64,000 bases of DNA, taken from contig JALZUD010000019.1 of NCBI GenBank assembly GCA_023301725.1, positions 1 to 64,000 of the forward strand. Reading direction: 5' to 3'. A program made the translations under genes and the position numbers. This DNA is from Granulosicoccus sp. (lineage in GTDB: Bacteria > Pseudomonadota > Gammaproteobacteria > Granulosicoccales > Granulosicoccaceae). The notes below the pieces were generated by a model. It worked only from the letters and a program-made list of their open reading frames with translations. It was not told the DNA's origin and ran no database searches. Below are positions 36,389 through 44,769 of the stretch, piece by piece (within the stretch, counting starts at the first letter, position 1; each line of letters begins with the position of its first letter).

Positions 36389-36658
36389 ATGAAACTGATT
36401 ATCCCTTTGTTCATCATACTGCTGGGAATGTTAACCGGAGCCCTTGTCAATGCTTTTTTCAAAGAAAAAGCGTCAGAGTTCAAGTGGAGCCTAGCTGCGG
36501 GTGGTATCGGTGCCTTTGCAGGCATACTAATCCGAGACTCTATGGACGCCTCCTTAGGCGGCAATCTATTGGGTACACTACTAGCAGCCATTCTGGGTGC
36601 GCTTGTGGCAGCTGTTATTACCAATTTGATTTTCGGGCAAGCTAACAACAGTCGTTAA
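36389..36658 (+). CDS. Small glycine-rich membrane protein
   Basis: An 89-residue protein with an N-terminal helix (LIIPLFIILLGMLTGALVNAFF), a glycine-rich middle segment (LAAGGIGAFAGILIRDSM) and a C-terminal helix (GTLLAAILGALVAAVITNLIF). The layout resembles GlsB/YeaQ-like or glycine-zipper envelope proteins but no signature is clear. It sits alone between two divergently and convergently placed genes. Confidence 0.65.
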   Translation: MKLIIPLFIILLGMLTGALVNAFFKEKASEFKWSLAAGGIGAFAGILIRDSMDASLGGNLLGTLLAAILGALVAAVITNLIFGQANNSR

Positions 36659-36685
36659 ATGCATCGAATTCTGCGAGCCATAGGC

Positions 36686-38035
36686 TCAGCTTGGCGTATC
36701 GACCCAGGCTGCCACTGGAAACACGGCACTAGATCCGCACAAACGGCCAAATCCAATATCGACTTGTAACGTCAGCGCGTATTCCAGAGTGGCAGGAGTA
36801 TCAATACCACTTGCGCAAATTTCGCAGTTTGCCGCACGAGCATCGCCAATAATAGCCTCAAGCTCCATCCGCGAGGACAAGGTCGTCAACGAATCATTAA
36901 GAACACGTCCCGATATGTGTAGGTAATCAAATTGGGCGATATCATTCATCATACGAAATTGGCTCGATGAGCTGACATCCTCCAGCATCAAACGAATGCC
37001 CTGTCCATTGAGTGAGCGTAACAAGGGCGCGACACTCGTGAGTTCTCTTGTTATAGAGTCAACACTCAGAGACAAACACACATCCGAGGGGGCCACCCGC
37101 ATTTGCTGGCAACGACCTGCAATCCAACCGGGAAAGTGCACATCAATCTGACTCGCTTGCATCGGCAGGATTAACTGACTTTCAATGATGGGTCGCGTTT
37201 CCTGTCTTGGCGACTCCTCCACTGTGGCACTTTCGCGTGACAGCGCAAGTGCGTTCAACATTGAGACGAGAACATCAGTTTCCTGCAAACTCTGATTGCT
37301 TTGCAAAACACCCACTGGCTGCAGTCGAAAACAACAGATCAGCGGCTTACGCTGAATAAGCATGCCTGGTCGTAGTCTCCAGGTGGTATCAAGCACTCGC
37401 TCGCTTAAGGCCACCACCCGATCATTCCCGACAGTACCAGGAGCATGTACCTCATTGGAACCGGCATCATCTTTCTGACTCCGCCTAACCTCGTTCAATG
37501 AAACAACCTTGCTGGATGACAAGTCAACTCGATTGCCCGCCACATCAATTTGCTTTGCCAGCTTGCTGTGATCAAGGACAGCCGGCGCCACGATCAGTCT
37601 AGACACACCTTGTCGAGTCCGATGACCCCGCTCATCCAATGGAATTATTCGGTATCGCAGGTTCAGCGACACCTGGCGCTCACCAAGCTGTATGGCTAAT
37701 TTATTAAGGATCGCTGCAAATTGATCCGCAACAATCACGGCGTCATGCTCTTTGCAAGTTTTGAGGTACACACATAGAGAGTGTCTGGAAATCCGCCCTA
37801 GTGTATCGCGGGTGCGCAAACGGGTTTCAACGATCGCTAGCAAGTGGCGCATTGCGTCATCTACGGCATGATCTGCGTCCTCAGCCAGCTGCCGAAGAAT
37901 GGGAAACTGCAGTATCAACAGACATCCGCGACGCAGCTTTTTTTTATTCGGCGGGACAGCATTACGAACTTCATCGAGAAACGCTTGGCGATGCAACAAC
38001 CCTGTTGCAGGATCAAGTTTTACGTCTTTATCCAT
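36686..38035 (-). CDS. Degenerate GGDEF-EAL domain protein
   Basis: A 449-residue cytoplasmic protein. Residues 1-160 resemble a GGDEF domain (LDPATGLLHRQAFLDEV corresponds to the usual D-LTGL-NR-F), but at the GGDEF position it reads RISRHSL. A linker of about 100 residues follows. Residues 290-445 resemble the C-terminal half of an EAL domain, but the EAL motif, the DDFGTG aspartates (here LEDVSSSS) and the IAEGVET glutamate (here CASGIDT) are all missing. It should therefore neither make nor cut cyclic-di-GMP and may bind it or act by protein contact. It has no sensor or membrane domain and is not in an operon. Confidence 0.75.
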   Translation of the reverse strand: MDKDVKLDPATGLLHRQAFLDEVRNAVPPNKKKLRRGCLLILQFPILRQLAEDADHAVDDAMRHLLAIVETRLRTRDTLGRISRHSLCVYLKTCKEHDAVIVADQFAAILNKLAIQLGERQVSLNLRYRIIPLDERGHRTRQGVSRLIVAPAVLDHSKLAKQIDVAGNRVDLSSSKVVSLNEVRRSQKDDAGSNEVHAPGTVGNDRVVALSERVLDTTWRLRPGMLIQRKPLICCFRLQPVGVLQSNQSLQETDVLVSMLNALALSRESATVEESPRQETRPIIESQLILPMQASQIDVHFPGWIAGRCQQMRVAPSDVCLSLSVDSITRELTSVAPLLRSLNGQGIRLMLEDVSSSSQFRMMNDIAQFDYLHISGRVLNDSLTTLSSRMELEAIIGDARAANCEICASGIDTPATLEYALTLQVDIGFGRLCGSSAVFPVAAWVDTPS

Positions 38036-38315
38036 GGTCGCGGCTCAACACCCATTCTGTACTTAGCACGATCACTAAACATTCATATTTATTAATTCGC
38101 ACGCTTTCAATAGATGGAGGCATGGAGGCAATCGAGGGTAAGGTTAAACTGCTGGTGCTTGCTAACATGAATAACACAGCCATGGAGAACTTATCTGGGT
38201 ACACCCTAGTATCGGTCAAAATTGAAATCTCTTGATACTCGATGCTTATTCTATCCAACCCCCTGCAACGCTCAGTTAGAGGTAAGCTTCATACTTCACA
38301 AAAAACTGGACATGT

Positions 38316-39005
38316 ATGAGCCTGATACATCTCGTGCGTCATGGTCAAGCATCCGCTGGCACTGACAACTATGATCGACTCTCTGACATTGGCCGAGAGC
38401 AGAGCCGAATTCTTGGCAACTGGTGGCTGTCGCACGGGTTTGCGCCTAACTTAGCCTTTCATGGCTCTCTGGAACGTCAACGCGATACGGCGTTGATTTC
38501 GCTTCAAGCATTAGCTGAAAACACGCAGATTGCTAACATCAAAGAACATGCAGGACTCAACGAGTACGATCATCGGATCATTGAATCGCATTTTGCACCC
38601 GATGAAGTGAGCTATACGCCCGAAGCCATGGGCTTTGACGACTACTTTGGCATCATTAGCCGCTGGCGTGATAACACGTCGAACCAGCCTGAGAGCTCCC
38701 TGCAAGCCGCTTGTGAACCTTGGCAGGAATTTAAAGCACGTGGCTGGAATACCGTCCAAGAGCTCACCAGTAATGGCGACGAAAAATCAGAATCGGTTTT
38801 TTTCACCTCTGGCGGGGTCATCGCAACCCTATTAGCCACGGTTCTCGATCTTGACTTTGAGCACACTGTGGACGCTATTTGGCGGATTCGCAACTCATCA
38901 GTCACCTCGTTCCAGATCACTAACGGCCACGCCAGGCTCATTGAATTTAACTCCATTGCGCATTTGCAAGAACAACGCAAACCACATTTAATTACCATGA
39001 TTTGA
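38316..39005 (+). CDS. Histidine phosphatase family protein
   Basis: A 229-residue phosphatase of the phosphoglycerate mutase superfamily. The catalytic LVRHGQASAG motif is at the N-terminus, with SDIGREQSRILGNW and later LNEYDHRII and FFTSGGVIATLL containing the remaining active-site positions. Substrates in this family range from sugar phosphates to phosphohistidine; none can be picked here. It is a single gene, convergent with the MalK-type ATPase gene. Confidence 0.85.
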   Translation: MSLIHLVRHGQASAGTDNYDRLSDIGREQSRILGNWWLSHGFAPNLAFHGSLERQRDTALISLQALAENTQIANIKEHAGLNEYDHRIIESHFAPDEVSYTPEAMGFDDYFGIISRWRDNTSNQPESSLQAACEPWQEFKARGWNTVQELTSNGDEKSESVFFTSGGVIATLLATVLDLDFEHTVDAIWRIRNSSVTSFQITNGHARLIEFNSIAHLQEQRKPHLITMI

Positions 39006-39086
39006 ACGAGCGACAACTACTCAAGTATTAGCAAAAATTACTACAGTGGGCCATTCTCACGAACACGGGAGCCCACTATTTGCTGC

Positions 39087-40190
39087 CTACTCTTTACCAA
39101 CAGTCGTTGTCCGATGAAAAGCCAAACCATCTTCACCAAACAGATAGCACGTTTGCGCGCTAACCTGTAGATCCATAGCATCCCCATGGCGCGTGCTATC
39201 AATACCGGGCCGCTGCACAACAAAATGCTCTACGCCATGGCACTGTCCATAGAGAAACGTTGAACCGCCAAGACGCTCTGCCACATCGACAACCAGCGGC
39301 AACGAAAAATCACCACTATTGCCACCTGCATCCTCAGGCCGAATTCCCAGCGTCGCTTTGCTGCCCACCTTGCCACGCGCAGCATCGACAGGAATAGCGA
39401 CGATTCCCCCGCCCGGCAACTCGATCACTGCCTTGTCTGCATGGGCTTCTTTTATCGTTACATCCAGAAAATTCATGCGTGGCGAACCGATAAAGCCTGC
39501 CACAAACAGGTTATCAGGATGATGGTACAACTCTAATGGCGACCCCATTTGTTCGACATGACCCGCACGCAACACCACGATTTTATCAGCCATTGTCATA
39601 GCCTCTACTTGATCATGGGTGACGTAAATCATGGTTGCCTGCAACTGATTGTGTAGCTGCGCTATGCGTAAACGCATCTCCACTCGTAGCTCTGCATCCA
39701 GATTTGATAAAGGCTCGTCAAACAGAAATACATCTGGGTTGCGGACAATGGCGCGGCCAATGGCAACACGCTGGCGCTGTCCGCCAGAAAGATTTTTTGG
39801 TTTTCGCTCGAGCAGCTGTTCCAGCTGCAAGGTCTTTGCCGCTTTGGCCACCTTAGCGGCCACTTCCTCTTTCGGCGCACCTCCCATACGTAGCCCGAAG
39901 CCCATATTCTCAGCAACACTCATATGAGGATAGAGGGCGTACGATTGAAACACCATGGCTATGCCACGATCCACAGCCTCAACATCGGTGACATCACGAC
40001 CTTTAATATGAATGGAGCCTTCAGAAATTTGCTCAAGCCCGGCAATCATTCTCAACAAGGTTGACTTCCCACACCCTGATGGCCCGACAAACACGATGAA
40101 CTCGCCACTGGGCAAGGTCATATCGACACCATGGATAACCTCGGCATCGCCATAGCGCTTAAACGCTTTTCTCAGTTCTACCTCGGCCAT
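39087..40190 (-). CDS. Sugar ABC transporter ATPase (MalK/UgpC/MsmK type)
   Basis: A 367-residue ATPase with Walker A GPSGCGKST, Q-loop VFQSYALYPHMSV, signature LSGGQRQRVAIGRAI, Walker B FLFDEP and switch THDQVEAMTMAD, plus a C-terminal TOBE domain (LGIRPEDAG). I start at the ATG at 40190 (MAEVELRKAFKRYGD), with GAGGGA upstream; an in-frame start 10 codons earlier is unlikely. It is divergent from the galactoside operon and most likely energises the binding protein and permeases encoded at its far end (46917-50147), because that set has no ATPase of its own. Confidence 0.9.
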   Translation of the reverse strand: MAEVELRKAFKRYGDAEVIHGVDMTLPSGEFIVFVGPSGCGKSTLLRMIAGLEQISEGSIHIKGRDVTDVEAVDRGIAMVFQSYALYPHMSVAENMGFGLRMGGAPKEEVAAKVAKAAKTLQLEQLLERKPKNLSGGQRQRVAIGRAIVRNPDVFLFDEPLSNLDAELRVEMRLRIAQLHNQLQATMIYVTHDQVEAMTMADKIVVLRAGHVEQMGSPLELYHHPDNLFVAGFIGSPRMNFLDVTIKEAHADKAVIELPGGGIVAIPVDAARGKVGSKATLGIRPEDAGGNSGDFSLPLVVDVAERLGGSTFLYGQCHGVEHFVVQRPGIDSTRHGDAMDLQVSAQTCYLFGEDGLAFHRTTTVGKE

Positions 40191-40344
40191 GACACGGTAT
40201 CCCTCATTGACTCTACCCAAAATTCATTGTTCCATCATTGCGGTATCCATGCAATCATAGATTCGCAAGCTAGCTGTATTGTGTCGCATTCAACGCGCAC
40301 CAATCGCGATACCACAACCACCCAAGTGCACGAGAACCCGCCAC
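40191..40344. promoter_or_regulatory. Divergent control region of the galactoside locus
   Basis: The 154 bases between the MalK-type ATPase (minus) and the alpha-galactosidase (plus) must contain both promoters. An ATTGC...GCAAT dyad lies around 40237-40255 and an AGCTAGCT palindrome near 40268-40275, but I see no strong sigma70 match. No regulator gene lies next to the locus. Confidence 0.4.
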
Positions 40345-42483
40345 ATGCTGATCGAACCAAAACTCTGGCGACTTGATGGGCAAACCACCACCTTGTTGCT
40401 TGTACAAGATCATGGCGTGCCGCGTTTGGTCTGGTTTGGTGACACACTCAGCTCTAAGCTGAATATTTCACAGCTACAAATGCATGACGATTCAGCGCTC
40501 GCTTTCGGCAGCCTGGATGCGGTCACGCCCTTGTCTCTTTTTCCGCAAGCCAGCACCGGATACACCGGCTCGCCGGCGCTCAATGGTCACCGCAATGGCA
40601 AACAGTTCGCACATTGCTTGACCACCACTAGCGTACGTCAGTCAAGCAACACGCTGTATATCAATCTGACAGACGAGTACACACATATTGAAGTATCCCT
40701 TGAGCTGTCCTTGCATCCGCAAAGTGATGTCGTATCGCTACAAACCACACTTCGCAATGTGGGTAATAGCGCGTACACCGTTGACTGGATAGCCAGTGCC
40801 ACAATGCCCTTGCCGGGCAACTATCGCGAATGCCTTACTCAACATGGTCGTTGGGGATTAGAAAATCAGACCCACCGGCGACACATAGCACCAGGCCGAA
40901 TCGACATATCGAATCTACATGGGCGAACCAGCCATGAGCACAGTCCGGGGCTGGCCTGTGGCACAGCAGGTTTCGGCAACGACCACGGCGATGTCACATT
41001 CGCCCAACTAGCCTGGAGTGGCAATTTCAGTCTTCGAGTTGAGCGTTTGAGCAATGGCAACGTAGCCCTGCAATCTGGCGTTCTTTATCTTCCTGGCGAA
41101 TGCATATTACAAAGTGGCGAATCACTAACAACACCTGTAACAAGCTTTACCCGTGGATCAGGAATGAATGCGTGCACACAACAGTTTCACCGCTACGCAA
41201 GACAGGCCGTGTTACCCGCATGGACTCGCACACAACGCCCCATACACGCCAACAGCTGGGAGGCCCTGTACTTCAATCATGACTCGAAGGAATTATTTGA
41301 ATTGATTGATGCAGCAGCAGGCATTGGCGCCGAGCGTTTTGTTCTCGATGATGGCTGGTTCAAGCACAGACGTGACGACACAAAAGGCTTAGGCGATTGG
41401 TATGTGGACGAGTCAATCTACCCACAAGGGCTGACTCCAATCGTTAACCATGTGCGACAACACGGTATGCAATTTGGCCTGTGGTTTGAACCTGAGATGG
41501 TCAATCCTAATAGTGATCTTTATCGCGCACATCCCGAGTGGGCGTTGCATGTAGACAATATACAAACGCCGCTGGCTCGCGACCAACTAGTACTCGATAT
41601 CGCGCGCAAAGAGGTGTCAGATTATTTGTTTGAACGCATCACCTCCTTGGTTCACGAATACAACATCAGCTATATCAAATGGGATCACAATCGTGACCTT
41701 GTCTTGCCGGGTGACGGCTCTTGCGCAAGAGCTGCCAAACAGCCGGAAGCACTTTACACATTACTTGCACGCATTCTTGCCACGTGCCCAGGACTAGAAA
41801 TCGAGACCTGCTCATCAGGGGGTGCTCGCTGCGATCTGGGCGTGCTCCAACACACAGGCCGTGTATGGACATCAGATAATATAGACCCCATAGAGCGAAC
41901 CAGCATTCAATGTGGTTTTCAAAGGTTCTTCCCACCAGAAATCATGGGGGCTCATGTAGGCCATAAAAAAGCCCACTTGACTGGTAGAGACACAAGCTTG
42001 CACACACGGGCGGTAGTAGCACTTCAAGGCCAATACGGCTTTGAGCTGGATGCGCGCAAACTTGACGATCAAGATGTCATCACCCTTAAGCACTACACCG
42101 AGTTGTACAAAGCTCACCGCCATTGGTTATCAGAGGCCGTATTCTGGCAGCTAACCACCCATTCAAAAGCTGTGCAAGCCTGTGGCAATGTAGAGCACAA
42201 TCAACAGCAGGCACTCTACAGCGTGGTAGTTATAGGCAATATGCACAGCACGCGTGCCGGACACTTGCCATTATCAGGCCTTGACCCCAATGCCAACTAT
42301 ACACTTGCGTTGGCCAGCGCCAACAAAACTGAACTAGCCGCATTCAACAAAGTGTTGCCTCCATGGTGTGAGGCACCACAAAGCACACGTGGCGAACTAC
42401 TCATGAAAATAGGCGTTCCATTGCCAGTCATGCCACCGCAGTCTGCCCTGCTTATCCATTGCGAACAACACAGCACATCATGA
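40345..42483 (+). CDS. Alpha-galactosidase, GH36
   Basis: A 712-residue cytoplasmic GH36 enzyme. It has an N-terminal beta-sandwich, the (beta/alpha)8 barrel with FVLDDGWF, GLWFEPEMVNPNSDL and the nucleophile Asp447 in YIKWDHNRDL, and the acid/base Asp511 in WTSDNIDPIER. ETCSSGGARCD between them is also typical. It releases galactose from alpha-galactosides such as melibiose or raffinose. There is no signal peptide, so the substrate must be imported first. The ATG at 40345 is preferred to an in-frame TTG at 40279. It is the first gene of a seven-gene operon and its stop overlaps the galK start. Confidence 0.93.
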   Translation: MLIEPKLWRLDGQTTTLLLVQDHGVPRLVWFGDTLSSKLNISQLQMHDDSALAFGSLDAVTPLSLFPQASTGYTGSPALNGHRNGKQFAHCLTTTSVRQSSNTLYINLTDEYTHIEVSLELSLHPQSDVVSLQTTLRNVGNSAYTVDWIASATMPLPGNYRECLTQHGRWGLENQTHRRHIAPGRIDISNLHGRTSHEHSPGLACGTAGFGNDHGDVTFAQLAWSGNFSLRVERLSNGNVALQSGVLYLPGECILQSGESLTTPVTSFTRGSGMNACTQQFHRYARQAVLPAWTRTQRPIHANSWEALYFNHDSKELFELIDAAAGIGAERFVLDDGWFKHRRDDTKGLGDWYVDESIYPQGLTPIVNHVRQHGMQFGLWFEPEMVNPNSDLYRAHPEWALHVDNIQTPLARDQLVLDIARKEVSDYLFERITSLVHEYNISYIKWDHNRDLVLPGDGSCARAAKQPEALYTLLARILATCPGLEIETCSSGGARCDLGVLQHTGRVWTSDNIDPIERTSIQCGFQRFFPPEIMGAHVGHKKAHLTGRDTSLHTRAVVALQGQYGFELDARKLDDQDVITLKHYTELYKAHRHWLSEAVFWQLTTHSKAVQACGNVEHNQQQALYSVVVIGNMHSTRAGHLPLSGLDPNANYTLALASANKTELAAFNKVLPPWCEAPQSTRGELLMKIGVPLPVMPPQSALLIHCEQHSTS

Positions 42484-43691
42484 GCACTACTTCCTCTACT
42501 AAATTGGACACACTGATAGATCGTTTTCACCAGACATTCGGCCATAGCGAACACGCACCACAGGCTTTTTTTGCACCAGGACGTGTCAACTTGATTGGTG
42601 AGTACACAGACTTCACCGGTGGGCTGGTCTTTCCCTGCGGGATCACGCAAGGCACTACATTGTTGATCAGGCGCACGCACAATCGGCAGTACCGTTTTGC
42701 TTCTACCAATTTCGACGCCACCGCAAATCTTACTCATTCTGAAACCAGTCAAAAACAAGGCGATCTCTGGGTCAACTATCCGCTAGGTGTATTCGCTGAA
42801 TTTGCCAAGCGCGGTATTGAGCTCGACGGCTTTGACTGCCTGTATTCAGGCAATGTACCTAATGGCGCCGGACTAAGTTCATCGGCCTCTGTCGAAGTGG
42901 TCACCGCCTTTGCAATAAACAGCTTGCTGGAAACAGCGTTTAACCCGATAGAACTAGTGAAGATGTCACAATCTGCAGAGAATGATTTTGTGGGTATGCA
43001 ATGCGGCATCATGGATCAGTTTGCCGTGGCCATGGCTCAGCAAGATCATGCCATGCAACTCAATTGTGAAACTCTGGAGTATCGCCAAGTACCTTTGCAT
43101 CTTGACGGCTTATCAATCGTTGTGACCAATACCAATCAACGTCGAGAGCTCAGCGAATCTGCTTACAATGACCGTGTTAAAGAGTGCCAGAGGGCATTAG
43201 AACTACTCAGTAGTGTCATGCCCATTGATGCTTTAGGTCAGCTGCTACCTGAACAACTCAACGAGCACGAGTCTGTCTTTGCTAACGATGCGGTCGCTTT
43301 GAAACGAGCCCGACATATCTGTGAGGAAAATGCTCGTGTTCGCGCTGCCGTGCCCGCACTGGAATCAGGCAACATTGAACAGTTTGCCCAGCTAATGAAT
43401 GCATCTCACGACTCGCTACGCGACCTGTTCGAAGTGTCCAGTGAGCCACTGAATCAATTAGTTAATCTAGCACGCAGTCAACCGTCAGTGCTCGGCAGCC
43501 GACTCACAGGCGCAGGCTTTGGCGGGTGCACCGTATCGCTAGTTGCTAGTGACAAGGTAGAGACTTTCAAAAGCGCCATAGCTCCTGCGTACATGCAAGC
43601 AACAGGTCTTGAAGCAACGTTCTATGTCATTAGCCCCGGTGCCGGTGTCAGGCCGCTTGCACTGAACAACGCAACTCAGGGTGACCACTAA
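42480..43691 (+). CDS. galK: Galactokinase
   Basis: A 403-residue GHMP kinase. The N-terminal galactokinase signature is FAPGRVNLIGEYTDFTGG, the ATP loop is NVPNGAGLSSSASVEV, and the third motif is GAGFGGCTVSLV. It phosphorylates galactose to galactose-1-phosphate. The ATG at 42480 overlaps the stop of the alpha-galactosidase gene (ATGA). galT follows after one base. The operon thus takes galactose released by GH36 or GH42 straight into the Leloir pathway. Confidence 0.95.
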   Translation: MSTTSSTKLDTLIDRFHQTFGHSEHAPQAFFAPGRVNLIGEYTDFTGGLVFPCGITQGTTLLIRRTHNRQYRFASTNFDATANLTHSETSQKQGDLWVNYPLGVFAEFAKRGIELDGFDCLYSGNVPNGAGLSSSASVEVVTAFAINSLLETAFNPIELVKMSQSAENDFVGMQCGIMDQFAVAMAQQDHAMQLNCETLEYRQVPLHLDGLSIVVTNTNQRRELSESAYNDRVKECQRALELLSSVMPIDALGQLLPEQLNEHESVFANDAVALKRARHICEENARVRAAVPALESGNIEQFAQLMNASHDSLRDLFEVSSEPLNQLVNLARSQPSVLGSRLTGAGFGGCTVSLVASDKVETFKSAIAPAYMQATGLEATFYVISPGAGVRPLALNNATQGDH

Positions 43692-43692
43692 G

Positions 43693-44769
43693 ATGGCAGG
43701 TAACTGGGAACGACGTTGGCAACCTCTACTCGAACAATGGGTCATGGTGTCAGCAAGAACGGCAACTAGACCTTGGTCAGGTGCGATGGCAACAGGGAGT
43801 GCAGCAAATAAGCAAGCACACGATGAAAATTGTTACCTTTGCCCGCGTGTGATTCGTGCCAACGGCACGCAAAATCCAGATTATAAAGGCGCTTTCGCCT
43901 TTGACAACGATTTTCCTTCGCTGAGCCATGAAGCCCCTTCGCAGGCTAGCGATCATCACGAGAATGTGCTGACGCGAACAGCCCCCTCACACGGCCAAAA
44001 CCGCGTGCTGTGCTGGTCTGAGAAACACAACGACACACTGGCAGCTCTAACACCTGAGCACATGCGTCAAGTGGTTCATTTGTGGAAAACTGAATACGAG
44101 ACGCTTTGCGCTCAAAATGACATTGCCAATGTACTTATCTTTGAAAACAAAGGCGAAGAAATTGGCGTATCCAATCTGCACCCACACGGACAAATCTACG
44201 CCACCTCGTTCGTCACCGATACAGCAAGCAGGATGCGAACAGCGCAGGCGAACTATGCTCAAGCACACGCAGGGAGCTGCTTGTTGGTTGATCTACTCAA
44301 CGATCCTCATACACAACAACGCTTGCTGGTGGAAAAAGGCGAACACTTCTCAGTGATTGTGCCATTCGCTGCACGCTTTGCTTTCGAGACTTGGATAGTT
44401 CCACATATACAGTTGCCGTCCCTTGCACACATGAATGACGATCAGCTGGCCGATCTGGCAAGACTCTACCAACGACAAACAAGACGCTACGATTTGCTGT
44501 TCAAACGCTCCGCACCCAACATCACCTTACTGCATAACGCACCGTGTGATGACATCCAGCAAGGTACGACTGAACCCACCAACGAAGCTGCTAACGACAA
44601 TCATCACTGGTGTTTCCACTTAGCTTTTCAGCCGCCCCTGCGTGATCCGGAAAAACTAAAATTTCTGGCAGGATTTGAATCTGGAGCCAACAACATTGTG
44701 AACCCCGTACAGCCTGAACAATCCGCAGAACAATTACGCAAGATCAATGTTAGTGAGTGGGCTCTATGA
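43693..44769 (+). CDS. galT: Galactose-1-phosphate uridylyltransferase
   Basis: A 358-residue GalT of the HIT superfamily with the active-site HPHGQIYA (nucleophile in the His-Pro-His triad) and zinc-site elements CYLCPRV near residue 36. The usual RVLCWSEKHNDTLAAL stretch is present. It exchanges UMP between UDP-glucose and galactose-1-phosphate. The ATG at 43693 is chosen; a GTG at 43681 overlapping galK is the alternative. Its stop overlaps the start of the beta-galactosidase gene. No galE follows, so the epimerase must be encoded elsewhere. Confidence 0.93.
   Translation: MAGNWERRWQPLLEQWVMVSARTATRPWSGAMATGSAANKQAHDENCYLCPRVIRANGTQNPDYKGAFAFDNDFPSLSHEAPSQASDHHENVLTRTAPSHGQNRVLCWSEKHNDTLAALTPEHMRQVVHLWKTEYETLCAQNDIANVLIFENKGEEIGVSNLHPHGQIYATSFVTDTASRMRTAQANYAQAHAGSCLLVDLLNDPHTQQRLLVEKGEHFSVIVPFAARFAFETWIVPHIQLPSLAHMNDDQLADLARLYQRQTRRYDLLFKRSAPNITLLHNAPCDDIQQGTTEPTNEAANDNHHWCFHLAFQPPLRDPEKLKFLAGFESGANNIVNPVQPEQSAEQLRKINVSEWAL

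Noticed and set aside
37801..38235. 144-residue plus-strand frame, including a possible 37-residue peptide starting at 38122
   Set aside because: Most of it is antisense to the degenerate GGDEF-EAL gene. The intergenic tail has a ribosome-like GGAGG too close to its ATG and no known family.
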